The notes under the pieces are model-generated. The model made no database searches. It saw only the letters and a list, made by a program, of their open reading frames with translations, and was not told the DNA's origin. From contig DKQK01000055.1 of assembly GCA_002471665.1 (NCBI GenBank), forward strand, positions 1 to 17,620: a stretch of DNA of 17,620 nt, written 5' to 3'. A program made the translations under genes and the position numbers. This DNA comes from Gammaproteobacteria bacterium UBA7310 (GTDB lineage Bacteria; Pseudomonadota; Gammaproteobacteria; Pseudomonadales; Ketobacteraceae). Numbering within the stretch: the stretch's first letter is position 1; the number at the start of each line of letters is the position of its first letter. Below, one piece after another: positions 1 to 8,086 of this stretch.

Positions 1-44
1 CGTGTAGTGGGTGTAGTTCTGGCGGGGCAGGGGCAACCGCTAAG

Positions 45-66
45 CAGGCCCCACTGCGGAGGCCTG
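45..66. repeat. inverted repeat downstream of lpoB-like gene
   Basis: CAGGCC (45-50) and GGCCTG (61-66) form perfect 6-bp arms around a 10-nt spacer, 40 bp past the stop of the minus-strand lpoB-like gene. A hairpin here could help end that transcript, but there is no T-tract on either strand. A second imperfect hairpin (CTAGGC...GCCTAG, roughly 81-110) overlaps the stop codon. Both are weak candidates. Confidence 0.25.
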
Positions 67-106
67 TTCCAAAGGGCGGGCTAGGCAGCTGATTCAGCCT
101 GCCAGC

Positions 107-703
107 CTAGATGCCATAGACGATGTTCTTTTCGCTTTTCAGTAATTCACGCTGTTCGCGCCAGATGGTTTCACCGTTGCTCTGATCCAGTAATTTCAGG
201 CTCAGCCGGTAAAACACTTTCTTCTGCTTGGGCTGGGTGCGGATCACGTTGCTGATTTCACCCACCAGCAGGTAATCGGCCGCCACGGCGGTGGCCAGAG
301 ACTGGCCGCTGGCGGGATCTTCAAACAGTTGATATAGGCTGTCTTTCCACTTTTCGCTTTCTGCGGACATGTCTTCCTGATCGGAGAAGCGGAAGCGGTT
401 GGCTTTGTTCAGCTCATTCATCAGTTGACCGTTGATGGCGGCCAGATCCAGTTTGTCGTAGGTGAAGTTGATCAGACCGAACACCGCCAGCTTGGGGCGG
501 GAGCTTTTCGTGGCTTTCTGTACCTCAGGATCCAGCAACATGGCCTCCAGCATGGCAGTGGCATTATTGCTGATGGTGTCCGCACCCACCTCTTTTTGTA
601 CGGTTTTGGAGGCCGGAGTGTCATCGTATTTTACGGTGTTGGTGCAGCCTTGAAAAATTAGGCTAGCCAGGATGGCAAAGCTCATTGCTATTTTTTTGGT
701 CAT
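107..703 (-). CDS. lpoB: LpoB-like penicillin-binding-protein activator lipoprotein
   Basis: This encodes a 198-residue outer-membrane lipoprotein of the LpoB family, which in E. coli reaches through the periplasm to activate the peptidoglycan synthase PBP1b. The N-terminus (MTKKIAMSFAILASL) is a signal peptide ending at Cys20 in a somewhat atypical lipobox (F-Q-G-C). A short low-complexity linker follows, then the globular part: PKLAVFGLINFTYDKLD, a central alpha/beta segment ending in ADYLLVGEI, and a C-terminal strand pair around the Trp of GETIWREQRELLKS. Length is close to E. coli LpoB (about 213). I chose the ATG at 703 because AGAGGG lies 5 nt upstream (709-714) and the signal peptide begins there; an in-frame start at 745 would add 14 charged residues before it. 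It is divergent from the Ig-like lipoprotein. No PBP1b gene is in view, so the symbol rests on sequence resemblance; FlgO-like lipoproteins are a more distant alternative. Confidence 0.82.
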   Translation of the reverse strand: MTKKIAMSFAILASLIFQGCTNTVKYDDTPASKTVQKEVGADTISNNATAMLEAMLLDPEVQKATKSSRPKLAVFGLINFTYDKLDLAAINGQLMNELNKANRFRFSDQEDMSAESEKWKDSLYQLFEDPASGQSLATAVAADYLLVGEISNVIRTQPKQKKVFYRLSLKLLDQSNGETIWREQRELLKSEKNIVYGI

Positions 704-946
704 TGTTGCCCTCTGCTTATTCTTTTTTGGCACGACGGTTGGCAATAACGGCTAAGTGTCTACGGATTCAGTGCATCAATCAAGAGCGAAGGGCGATCAA
801 TGTGGTGCCAAACTGGCGGATTTACAGCTTGTCTACCATAGTTAAGGGAGGCGAATTGGTTGAATCTCGAGCAGGATAATCGGGATAAAGGCAATGGCGG
901 AGCCAACAAAAACAAGACTAAGCAGTATTGGCAAAGAGTGTCTTCT
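704..946. promoter_or_regulatory. divergent intergenic region between lpoB-like and Ig-like lipoprotein genes
   Basis: These 243 bp must hold the promoters of both divergent genes. No convincing -35/-10 pair was found for either direction. The region contains a strong Shine-Dalgarno-like AAGGGAGG at 843-850, placed 9 nt before a TTG at 860 that opens in frame with the lipoprotein gene. A GATAAT at 875-880 resembles a -10 but has no good -35 partner. No small ORF here looks real. Confidence 0.4.
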
Positions 947-3900
947 ATGAAGCAGTTTATCCTTTCTAAAACAGTAACCGGATGCCTGAGCGCTACCTTG
1001 CTGGTGTTGTCCGGTTGTGGTGGTGACAGCGGCAGTGATCGGTTCACACCGCCTTCCCTGTCGGATGGGGTGATCTTTACCTACCCCATTGATGGCCAGA
1101 CGGATGTGCCCCTGGGCACCCGGTTTTACGTCACCTTCAGTAAGAATGCCAGCCAGTCGGCGGTGAATGCCGCCTGCAGCGTGGACGGCGGCGGCACGGT
1201 TTCCGGCAACTTTTGTCTGCTAGGCCCGGGCAACACAGTGGTGCCCATCGCCCCCAGTGTCAGCGGCAAAGTGGTGCAATTCGAAACCGATCAGCTGCAG
1301 CAGGGTACCCGCTACGAGCTTTACGTGCGTGGCGCGGTGATTGGAGGCGGCAGTACCAATCTTTCCTCCACAGATCCCCTGATTACCTTCCTCACCAGCC
1401 AGACCGATCCGGTGGCCGGTGTGGCGCCCACCGTGACTGCCATCAACGGCGAAGACCCCGATGTGTATTCCACCACCATGCCGACCCCCCCCGCAGCGCG
1501 CTATCCGATGATGGATTTCTCCACCATCCGGGTGGAGTTCAGTGAACCCCTGGATGAAAAAACGGTGCAGGTGGGCACCAGCTTTGAGTTCGTTGAAGTG
1601 GATGGCGGTGGCGGTGAAACCCCGGTACCCGGTTCCATTGTGGTGCGCAAGCAGCACATCAGTTTTGATCCGCAGCAGGCGGAGCTGACGGCGGGAATGA
1701 CCTATCGTTTACGCCTTACCGGCGCCATTACGGACCTGAACGGCGAAGCCCTGAATCCGGTCACCTACGAATTGGTGCCGGTGGATTCCAACAGTTGTGG
1801 TTGCGTAATAACCCAGCGTTTCAATACCACCAACGCCTTTGGCGAGGCCGGGTTTCCCACCACCTCCAGGCTCACCGGCCGGCCACTGAACGCCATTGAT
1901 CTGTATTCTCCGCTGATCGGCAGCAATGACATCAATCTGCGTGATACCACGTTGGAAGCGCGCCTGGCGGACCCCAGTGCCTTCGGTGGTTTGATTCCCT
2001 TTGTGATCCGCAAGGGTGCCTATCTGGATATCACCGGACTGGACCTGGCCCTGGGAGGAGAAGTGCCGGCCAATCTGCAGACCGGTGACATCACCGCCAG
2101 CTTTGTCACCGACGTCACCGGCTATATGGATCGCAACCCCTACCGCCCCTACAGCACGGCGCCGGATGCCGACAAGTCGCCAGTGTTTGTGTACCTGATT
2201 TTCGACCTGGCGCTGACCAGTTCCGATGCCAACGGCAATGCCGTGTTGAATCAGACCGTTCCCCATGTGCAGGCCACCGGTACCGCCCGGGTGAGCGACG
2301 GCAAGCTGTATATTGAAAGCGTGCGTACCCTGCAGATGGATTTACTGGGGCTGGATCAGGCGCCGGCCCATTTGGTGCTGGGTATCAATTCGGATCTGGT
2401 GGCGCAGCCGCTCACGGATACCACCGCTCCTACCATCACCGCCAGTTATCCGGCCACCGGCAGCGAGGATTTTGCCGTGGCCGACGAGATTTCCCTGATT
2501 TTTTCCGAGCCCATGGATAACGCCGGTGTGTTGCCTCAGGATGAAATCATTTTGAGCAACGTTACCGATGGTGGCCAGGTACCGTTCCAGATCACCTGGG
2601 ACGGCAGCACGGTACTGCTGAAGCCGGATACCGCCCTCGCCTACGGTAAGCAATACCAGGTTACCATCGGCAGCCTGGTGGATCTGGCCGGCAACAGTCT
2701 GGTGCTGGATGCGGGGGACGCCACCGGAGGCACCGGCAATATTACCTTTACCACTGAGAATCCGGCGGCCACCACCGTGGGGCCCCTGGTGAGCAGCCTG
2801 TTTAATGGTGCCGCCTGCCCGCTGACCGCCGGCGATGCGAATTTCGCCGGTCGCTGTGTGGGCGGCGACAGCGGCGATGAGCGTTATCTTCCATTTACCA
2901 TGCCCACCGATGGCCGCATTGAGGTGGCGTTCAATCAACCCATGAATCCGGCCACCCTGGTGCTGGGGTCCGCCTGCGGCAGTGGTGCAGTGCGGGTGGA
3001 GGAGCTGGATGGCGGTGGGACCTGTGTCGGTGTGGTGGACGGTTCTTTGATAGCCGATACCCGCAGTTTCAAATTCACCCCCACCAATGGCTGGACCGAA
3101 GGCACGCAGTATCGCGTGACACTGGTGCCCGGTACCAATACCAGTTGCGGTGCGGGCGAAATATGCAGTGCCAACGGCGTTCCACTGAACCCCGATCCTT
3201 TAAACGGTGGTGAAGCTGCCGACGCCGGTGGCAGTAATATTGTTGCCACCTTCACCGCGGTGGCGGCAGGCAATGATGTGTTCCTGCCGCTGAAACTGGA
3301 GCCCTACGCCGACATCAACGGCAATGGCTATCTGGATGGCAGCGAGACGGCACGGACTGAAAACAGCGCCGGTGTATCCATCGTGGACCTGCTGGATGAC
3401 GGCCTGAACAACGGCATCATCACCCAGGCTCAGTTTCTTGATGGACCCGGTGGCGCGGTCATCCCCGAAGCCAGTATTTATCTTGGCGGGGCCCTGCCGG
3501 TCACCGTGGGGGAACCGGAGCCGATTACCATTGACGGCGCAACCTGGGGTATGACCCTTGCCGGCACCAGCCAGATACCGGTGCGGGTGCATCCCGGTAT
3601 CTTGTACGGCACCTCCATTACCATGGAATCATCGGCCACGGTGCTGGGCATCCCCATTCCCATCAGTGATGTGGAAACCGGCATCAGCGTTTTGCGGGTA
3701 CGTGAATCCGGCGGTGAACCGGTGACCGGCTATATCGTGGCGGAGGACGGTGTTGAGCAACCCCAGTTCATCGCCCAGCTGGACCTGTACATGGATGCCC
3801 CGGATATGCAGATTCAGGTGAATATTCCCCTGTTGGGTGGGCTCATCGCCGTCAATCACAACATCCACAGCCTGCCCCTGACTGCCATCGTCAAAGGCCC

Positions 3901-4072
3901 CATCACGTTTCTGGAAGATGGCCGTATTCTGATTGAGCAGACCAATCTTGCCGATATTGAATTGGTGATCAATGTCACCTCCATCGCCGGCAACGGTGCC
4001 ATTAAAATGCTGATCCCGTCCGGTGCCATGAACCTGCGCCTGATCGGTAATCCACTCAAAGGCCGCAAATAG
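947..4072 (+). CDS. large Ig-like (Big_5-type) repeat lipoprotein with EF-hand-like loop
   Basis: A 1,041-residue exported lipoprotein of unknown function. The signal peptide (MKQFILSKTVTG...) ends in lipobox L-S-G-C with Cys24; the following Gly-Gly gives no inner-membrane retention signal. At least four segments look like bacterial Ig-like Big_5 domains with the hallmark 'V.FS.PM' strand: about residues 38-145 (FYVTFSKNAS), 160-260 (IRVEFSEPLDE), 491-600 (ISLIFSEPMDN) and 648-760 (IEVAFNQPMNP). Between and after them are two longer beta-rich regions (about 260-490 and 770-1041) that may be related to each other. Residues 789-800, DINGNGYLDGSE, match an EF-hand calcium loop. The ATG at 947 starts the signal peptide, but its SD is weak; GTG 938 and TTG 860 (strong SD, adding 29 residues) are alternatives. 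The gene ends 9 nt before the OmpW-like gene, so the two are probably co-transcribed and the products may work together at the outer membrane. Function is not inferable from sequence. Confidence 0.85.
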   Translation: MKQFILSKTVTGCLSATLLVLSGCGGDSGSDRFTPPSLSDGVIFTYPIDGQTDVPLGTRFYVTFSKNASQSAVNAACSVDGGGTVSGNFCLLGPGNTVVPIAPSVSGKVVQFETDQLQQGTRYELYVRGAVIGGGSTNLSSTDPLITFLTSQTDPVAGVAPTVTAINGEDPDVYSTTMPTPPAARYPMMDFSTIRVEFSEPLDEKTVQVGTSFEFVEVDGGGGETPVPGSIVVRKQHISFDPQQAELTAGMTYRLRLTGAITDLNGEALNPVTYELVPVDSNSCGCVITQRFNTTNAFGEAGFPTTSRLTGRPLNAIDLYSPLIGSNDINLRDTTLEARLADPSAFGGLIPFVIRKGAYLDITGLDLALGGEVPANLQTGDITASFVTDVTGYMDRNPYRPYSTAPDADKSPVFVYLIFDLALTSSDANGNAVLNQTVPHVQATGTARVSDGKLYIESVRTLQMDLLGLDQAPAHLVLGINSDLVAQPLTDTTAPTITASYPATGSEDFAVADEISLIFSEPMDNAGVLPQDEIILSNVTDGGQVPFQITWDGSTVLLKPDTALAYGKQYQVTIGSLVDLAGNSLVLDAGDATGGTGNITFTTENPAATTVGPLVSSLFNGAACPLTAGDANFAGRCVGGDSGDERYLPFTMPTDGRIEVAFNQPMNPATLVLGSACGSGAVRVEELDGGGTCVGVVDGSLIADTRSFKFTPTNGWTEGTQYRVTLVPGTNTSCGAGEICSANGVPLNPDPLNGGEAADAGGSNIVATFTAVAAGNDVFLPLKLEPYADINGNGYLDGSETARTENSAGVSIVDLLDDGLNNGIITQAQFLDGPGGAVIPEASIYLGGALPVTVGEPEPITIDGATWGMTLAGTSQIPVRVHPGILYGTSITMESSATVLGIPIPISDVETGISVLRVRESGGEPVTGYIVAEDGVEQPQFIAQLDLYMDAPDMQIQVNIPLLGGLIAVNHNIHSLPLTAIVKGPITFLEDGRILIEQTNLADIELVINVTSIAGNGAIKMLIPSGAMNLRLIGNPLKGRK
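3311..3346 (+). other. EF-hand-like calcium-binding loop within lipoprotein
   Basis: The codons spell D-I-N-G-N-G-Y-L-D-G-S-E (residues 789-800). Asp, Asn, Asn, Asp and Glu fall at loop positions 1, 3, 5, 9 and 12, and Gly is at position 6. This is the canonical 12-residue EF-hand pattern also used by dockerin and thrombospondin type 3 loops. It marks the junction between the last Ig-like domain and the C-terminal region. Confidence 0.6.
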
Positions 4073-4076
4073 GAGG
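4071..4076 (+). promoter_or_regulatory. ribosome binding site overlapping upstream stop codon
   Basis: AGGAGG sits 5 nt before the ATG at 4082 and overlaps the TAG stop (4070-4072) of the Ig-like lipoprotein gene. Such an overlap suggests translational coupling between the two genes and fixes the start of the OmpW-like gene. Confidence 0.75.
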
Positions 4077-4081
4077 CGAGC

Positions 4082-4987
4082 ATGAACAAATCAGTGTCAT
4101 TCGCCCCGCTGGCGGTATTGGCCGCTGCATTGGCGGTTGCATTACAGAGCCCCGCGCTGCTGGCGGAGGTAGCGCAAGCGGAACCGGCCAGTGAAGGCAA
4201 TATCTGGGAGCGCACCAAAACCAATATGCTGGGAATGAAACCCGGGGCCAAGCCCTTCTATTTCCGGGCCGGCTATACCTCGCTGCAGCCGGATTCGTCC
4301 AGTGATGAAGTCAGCCTCAGTATCCCCGCGGATTCGGAAGCCACCCTGGCCATCAGTGACGGCCCGATTGCAGGCTCCGGCGCCTCGGTGAATCCGGTGA
4401 GCTTTCCCTCCGCCATTGTGGGCTATCGCCTGCCCTGGATGGATGGGCAGTGGGCGGTGGAAACCATTCTGGCATTGCCCTTTACGGTGGAATTCGAGGC
4501 CGAGGGCACCTTGGCGACGGATTCCATCGCACCTTATGCGCTGGGCAATATTCCCACCGGTGTGCCGCCCCTGGGCAGCGAGTTTGGTGAAAGCAAGGTG
4601 CTGCCTCCGGTGGTGACCCTGGTGTATCGCTTTCTGCCGGATAAGCCACTGCGTCCCTATCTTGGGGCCGGGCTGTCGTACATGATTACCTATGATGCGG
4701 AGGTGACCAACCCGATCCTGACCGCCGTGGGTGAGCCGGAGCTGGAGATCGACGATGTCTTCGGTTACGTGCTGCAAGGGGGGGTTGAATACAACTTCTA
4801 TAACGACTGGTGGGTGAACCTGGACGTGAAATTCATCGGTGGCCTGGAAGCGGAAGCCACCGTGAAAGGCATCTACGTGGAAACCCCGGAGCTGGATCTG
4901 TATCCCTATGTGGAGGTGGGTGATGCCACTGTCAATGTGACCGTGGACCCCTGGGTTTACCACATTGGCATCGGTTTCGATTTCTAG
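4082..4987 (+). CDS. OmpW-like outer-membrane beta-barrel protein
   Basis: A 301-residue outer-membrane protein resembling the OmpW family of small eight-stranded barrels. It has a Sec signal peptide (MNKSVSFAPLAVLAAALAVAL, cleavage probably near LLAEVAQAEP), then amphipathic strands: FYFRAGYTSLQP, FPSAIVGYRLPWMDGQWAVE, LPPVVTLVYRFLPDKPLRPYLGAGLSYM, VLQGGVEYNFYNDWWVNLDVKF. It ends in a C-terminal strand VYHIGIGFDF with terminal Phe, the signal recognised by the BAM insertion machinery. The 'LRPYLGAGLSY' and 'D-x-F-G-Y-x-L-Q-G-G-V-E-Y' blocks are typical of OmpW. It is longer than E. coli OmpW (about 212), with extra acidic loop sequence around residues 70-100 and 245-285. It directly follows the Ig-like lipoprotein gene with a stop-overlapping SD, implying an operon and possibly a shared surface complex. 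OmpW proteins are proposed channels for small hydrophobic molecules; the substrate here is unknown. Confidence 0.78.
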   Translation: MNKSVSFAPLAVLAAALAVALQSPALLAEVAQAEPASEGNIWERTKTNMLGMKPGAKPFYFRAGYTSLQPDSSSDEVSLSIPADSEATLAISDGPIAGSGASVNPVSFPSAIVGYRLPWMDGQWAVETILALPFTVEFEAEGTLATDSIAPYALGNIPTGVPPLGSEFGESKVLPPVVTLVYRFLPDKPLRPYLGAGLSYMITYDAEVTNPILTAVGEPELEIDDVFGYVLQGGVEYNFYNDWWVNLDVKFIGGLEAEATVKGIYVETPELDLYPYVEVGDATVNVTVDPWVYHIGIGFDF

Positions 4988-4997
4988 CGCGGTCACG

Positions 4998-5031
4998 ACT
5001 GTGCATCATAAATCAGTATAATGGGCACAGT
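4998..5031. promoter_or_regulatory. putative -10 box inside a 7-bp inverted repeat
   Basis: A perfect TATAAT lies at 5017-5022, about 62 nt before the DUF748 gene. It is enclosed by the perfect inverted repeat ACTGTGC (4998-5004) / GCACAGT (5025-5031). No good -35 hexamer is seen at the expected distance. The arrangement could be a promoter with an operator around its -10 element, or a weak hairpin ending the OmpW-like transcript; no T-run follows. Confidence 0.4.
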
Positions 5032-5083
5032 TTCTAGTCGAATCTGATGCCAGCAGAAATGCTGCACGCCAAATAAGGACGCT

Positions 5084-8000
5084 GTGCCCGTGACCACCTT
5101 GACCACCCGCCTCAAACTGCTCAGCTGGAAGCAATGGGCTCTCATTGTTCTGCTGCTCCTGTACCTGCTCTATATTGCCCTGTCTTACCTGTATCTGCCG
5201 GGTAAACTGAAGCAGGTGGTGGAAACCGATGTTGCACAGCTGGTGGGGCGCGACATCACCGTGGAGCGCTTTGACTACAACCCTTTTGACCTTTCCCTGC
5301 GCATATTCAATCTCAATGTGCCGGATAAACCCGATGCGCCCCTGGTGGCCTGGGAGCAGTTGTATGTGAATTTCACACCCTGGGGCTCGTTGTTCAACTG
5401 GGAGGTTAAACTGGAAACACTGCAACTGGACCAACCGGAAATCAACATCGACAAAACCGCGGAAGGCTTCAATTTCAGTGACATCATCGAGCGCGTGGCC
5501 GGGGGCGAAACGCAACCGGAAGAGGGCACGGCCGGCCCCGCCATTGCCCTGGAAATTGTCAGTACCGCCATCAATGCGGGCCGCTTCCGCTTCAGTGATC
5601 TGAGCGGCAAACAACCGGCCCGGTCGGAAATGGACGACATCACCATCCAGGTGTTTGACCTGTATCTGGCCACCGGCGATGAGCATCTGAATCCCTTCAA
5701 TATTACGGCGGCCATTCCCGGGGGCGGCACATTGAAGCTGGCTGGCGAGTATCGTCTTGATCCCTTGTATGTGGATACCAGCGTGCAGGCGACGGGCATT
5801 GAACTGAAAGAGTTCAGTGATTTTGTTAACAATGTGGTGCCCATTCACCTGAGCAGCGGCCAGCTGTCTTTGGACGCTGGCGTGCATCTGGAGCAGCAGG
5901 GCGCTGACCTGGCTTTCCTCTTTACCGGCCGGGATCTCAGCATTGCGCAATTGGCCATGGACGATTTCATGGCCGATCCACCCATGGCGCGGATCGAGTC
6001 CCTGCAGGTGCAGGGCATTGAGTTTGATCTGTTGCAGCAAAGTGTCATCGTGGACCGTGTGCAGGTGATTAATCCGCTGGCCAATCAGTGGATGGATGAA
6101 GAGGGCAGGCTGCGCTTCGAGCATCTGTTGGTGGAGAAAGTGGTGGACGAGAATGTGCAGCAAAAGGTGCAGCAACAGGCGCCGCAATCGGGTTCACCGG
6201 CGGCGCAAGAGGCGTCTGAGCCCTGGTCGGTACGGGTGAACAGGTTGCAGCTCGACAATGGCCGGTTCAACTTTTCCCACCGGCATCCTGATATTTCCCG
6301 CGGCCACAGCGTGACCCAGCTGAATGTGACCCTGCAGAACCTGACCCTGCAGGAGGGCGAGCGGGTGCCGGTGGTGGTGAGCGCCCGGCTCAATGAACAA
6401 GGGGAGTTGACATTGGAAGGCGACATGGCGCTGGTGCCTTTCAACCTGCAGATGGATTACTCGGTGAAGAATCTGCCGCTGGCGCCGTTTTCTGATTATG
6501 TGCAGGCGGCCTCTTACCTGCGCATCGAAAAAGGTGCGCTGCAGGTGGCGGGCAGCGTGGCCCTGGATACCGCAGGCGATGCCCCCATAACCAGCCAATT
6601 GCAAGTAGCAGTTGACAATTTTCAGGCCGAAGACACCCGCACCGGCAAGCCGGTGGTGCAGTTTAAACAGGTGCGCCTGGATGAGATCGCCCTGGATACC
6701 CTGGCGCAGAAGGTGAGCGTGGGGGCGGTTACCCTCACTGAGCCGAATATGCTGGTGGCCATTGATCAGGACAAGCAGCTGAACTGGGCGAGCATTGCCA
6801 AAGACGAGGGGCAGACGGTTGCAGAGGCCGCAACGGAAGGCAAGGCTGCAGAACCCGCCACCGGCAGCACCCCCTGGCACTATGCAGTGGGCAAAATGGA
6901 AATCAAAAACGGCCTGACCCGTTTTGAGGACCGCAGCGTGACGCCGGCGTTTACCACCGGCTTGCACAATGTGGAATTCACATTGGAGGAATTGTCCAGC
7001 GAGCGCAATGACCCCATTGGCTTTGCCCTGACCAGCAAGATTGACCGCTATGCACCGTTCAACATAAAAGGCGCCCTGGATCCCATTGCCCGGCAACCGG
7101 GCTTTACTTTCAAAAGCCAGCTCAGCGGTTTGGACATGCCGGCCTTATCGCCCTATTCCGCAGAGTTTATCGCCTACAACCTGCAAAGCGGAAAACTCAA
7201 TCTGAATCTGGATTATCAACTGCACGACAACACCTTGCAGGGCCGCAACAACATTGTGGCGGAGCAATTGTATCTGGGTGAAAAGGTGGAGAATGAAGAC
7301 GCGATCGACGCCCCGGTGGGGTTGGGATTGGCGTTGTTGCGGGATGTGAATGGTGTGATCGATCTGGACGTGGGCATTTCCGGTGATATTGATGATCCCG
7401 GGTTCAGTGTATCCGGTGTGGTGTTGAAAGCATTGATGAACGTGCTGGTGAAAGCCGCCACCTCGCCTTTCACCATGCTGGGCGCGTTGGTGGGTGGCAG
7501 TGAGGACATGGGTGAGATCGAGTTTGCACCGGGCAGGGCGGAGCTCAGTGCAGACAATCAACAGGGGCTGCAGAAGTTGGTGCAGGCGTTGCAGCAACGG
7601 CCGCAGTTGATTGTGCGCTTCCACGGAGCCGCCCATGGAGATCTGGATACGCCGGTGCTGAAAAAACAGCGTATTCAGGAGCGGGTGGCCGCCGCACGCA
7701 AGATGTCATTGCCTGAGCTGCTCGAAGAAGCCGGTGATGTGGACTGGTGGACCGTACGGGCCAACCGCAACGCCATCGAAGAGATCAATGATGCGCTGCA
7801 GCTGCCCGCCGCTGCGGCTCGGGAGGCCGCCTTGCAGGCGCAGAATCCGCAGCTGAAAGGCGACGCACTGGATGCCGCGGTTTATCAGGCCATGTATGAA
7901 GCGGTGGCCGACCGCCAGGTGGTCACGGTAACGGATTTACTGGCGCTGGCGGATCAGCGGGCACTGGTGGTAAAGCAGTATCTGGTGGATGACTTGCAAC

Positions 8001-8086
8001 TGGATCATGCCCGGGTGGCCGTTGACAAAACCCGGCAGGAGGATCTGGCGGGGCGCGTGGTGAACCTGGAGCTGGATGCCCGATGA
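5084..8086 (+). CDS. DUF748 domain protein, AsmA-like envelope protein with OmpA-like C-terminus
   Basis: A 1,000-residue DUF748 family protein, distantly related to the AsmA/TamB group of inner-membrane-anchored periplasmic proteins linked to envelope lipid handling. One membrane helix spans residues 18-38 (WALIVLLLLYLLYIALSYLYL). The rest is periplasmic and beta-rich, with repeated 'F.F.D' strands such as GRFRFSDLSG, GRFNFSHRHPD and GLTRFEDRSV. That pattern and the 'LDLPEINI'-like opening region are typical of DUF748. From about residue 809 (MGEIEFAPGRAEL) begins an OmpA-like segment with 'QLIVRFHGAAHGDLDT', ending in NLELDAR. The start is uncertain: AAGGA at 5075-5079 lies 4 nt before GTG 5084 and 10 nt before an in-frame GTG at 5090. 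Its stop overlaps the hydrolase start (ATGA), so the two are translationally coupled. The precise substrate is unknown; a role in phospholipid or outer-membrane homeostasis is inference. Confidence 0.85.
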   Translation: MPVTTLTTRLKLLSWKQWALIVLLLLYLLYIALSYLYLPGKLKQVVETDVAQLVGRDITVERFDYNPFDLSLRIFNLNVPDKPDAPLVAWEQLYVNFTPWGSLFNWEVKLETLQLDQPEINIDKTAEGFNFSDIIERVAGGETQPEEGTAGPAIALEIVSTAINAGRFRFSDLSGKQPARSEMDDITIQVFDLYLATGDEHLNPFNITAAIPGGGTLKLAGEYRLDPLYVDTSVQATGIELKEFSDFVNNVVPIHLSSGQLSLDAGVHLEQQGADLAFLFTGRDLSIAQLAMDDFMADPPMARIESLQVQGIEFDLLQQSVIVDRVQVINPLANQWMDEEGRLRFEHLLVEKVVDENVQQKVQQQAPQSGSPAAQEASEPWSVRVNRLQLDNGRFNFSHRHPDISRGHSVTQLNVTLQNLTLQEGERVPVVVSARLNEQGELTLEGDMALVPFNLQMDYSVKNLPLAPFSDYVQAASYLRIEKGALQVAGSVALDTAGDAPITSQLQVAVDNFQAEDTRTGKPVVQFKQVRLDEIALDTLAQKVSVGAVTLTEPNMLVAIDQDKQLNWASIAKDEGQTVAEAATEGKAAEPATGSTPWHYAVGKMEIKNGLTRFEDRSVTPAFTTGLHNVEFTLEELSSERNDPIGFALTSKIDRYAPFNIKGALDPIARQPGFTFKSQLSGLDMPALSPYSAEFIAYNLQSGKLNLNLDYQLHDNTLQGRNNIVAEQLYLGEKVENEDAIDAPVGLGLALLRDVNGVIDLDVGISGDIDDPGFSVSGVVLKALMNVLVKAATSPFTMLGALVGGSEDMGEIEFAPGRAELSADNQQGLQKLVQALQQRPQLIVRFHGAAHGDLDTPVLKKQRIQERVAAARKMSLPELLEEAGDVDWWTVRANRNAIEEINDALQLPAAAAREAALQAQNPQLKGDALDAAVYQAMYEAVADRQVVTVTDLLALADQRALVVKQYLVDDLQLDHARVAVDKTRQEDLAGRVVNLELDAR

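Noticed and set aside
4142..4996. Long open frame on the minus strand across the OmpW-like gene
   Set aside because: It mirrors the plus-strand gene, has a His/Gly-rich composition typical of antisense frames, no ribosome site and no recognisable domain.
5006..6187. 393-codon minus-strand open frame under the DUF748 gene
   Set aside because: The composition (many His, Gln, Ile) is that of a reverse shadow, and the plus-strand DUF748 frame is clearly the real one.
6194..7096. 300-codon minus-strand open frame under the DUF748 gene
   Set aside because: It is a shadow of the same long plus-strand gene and has no motif or start signal.
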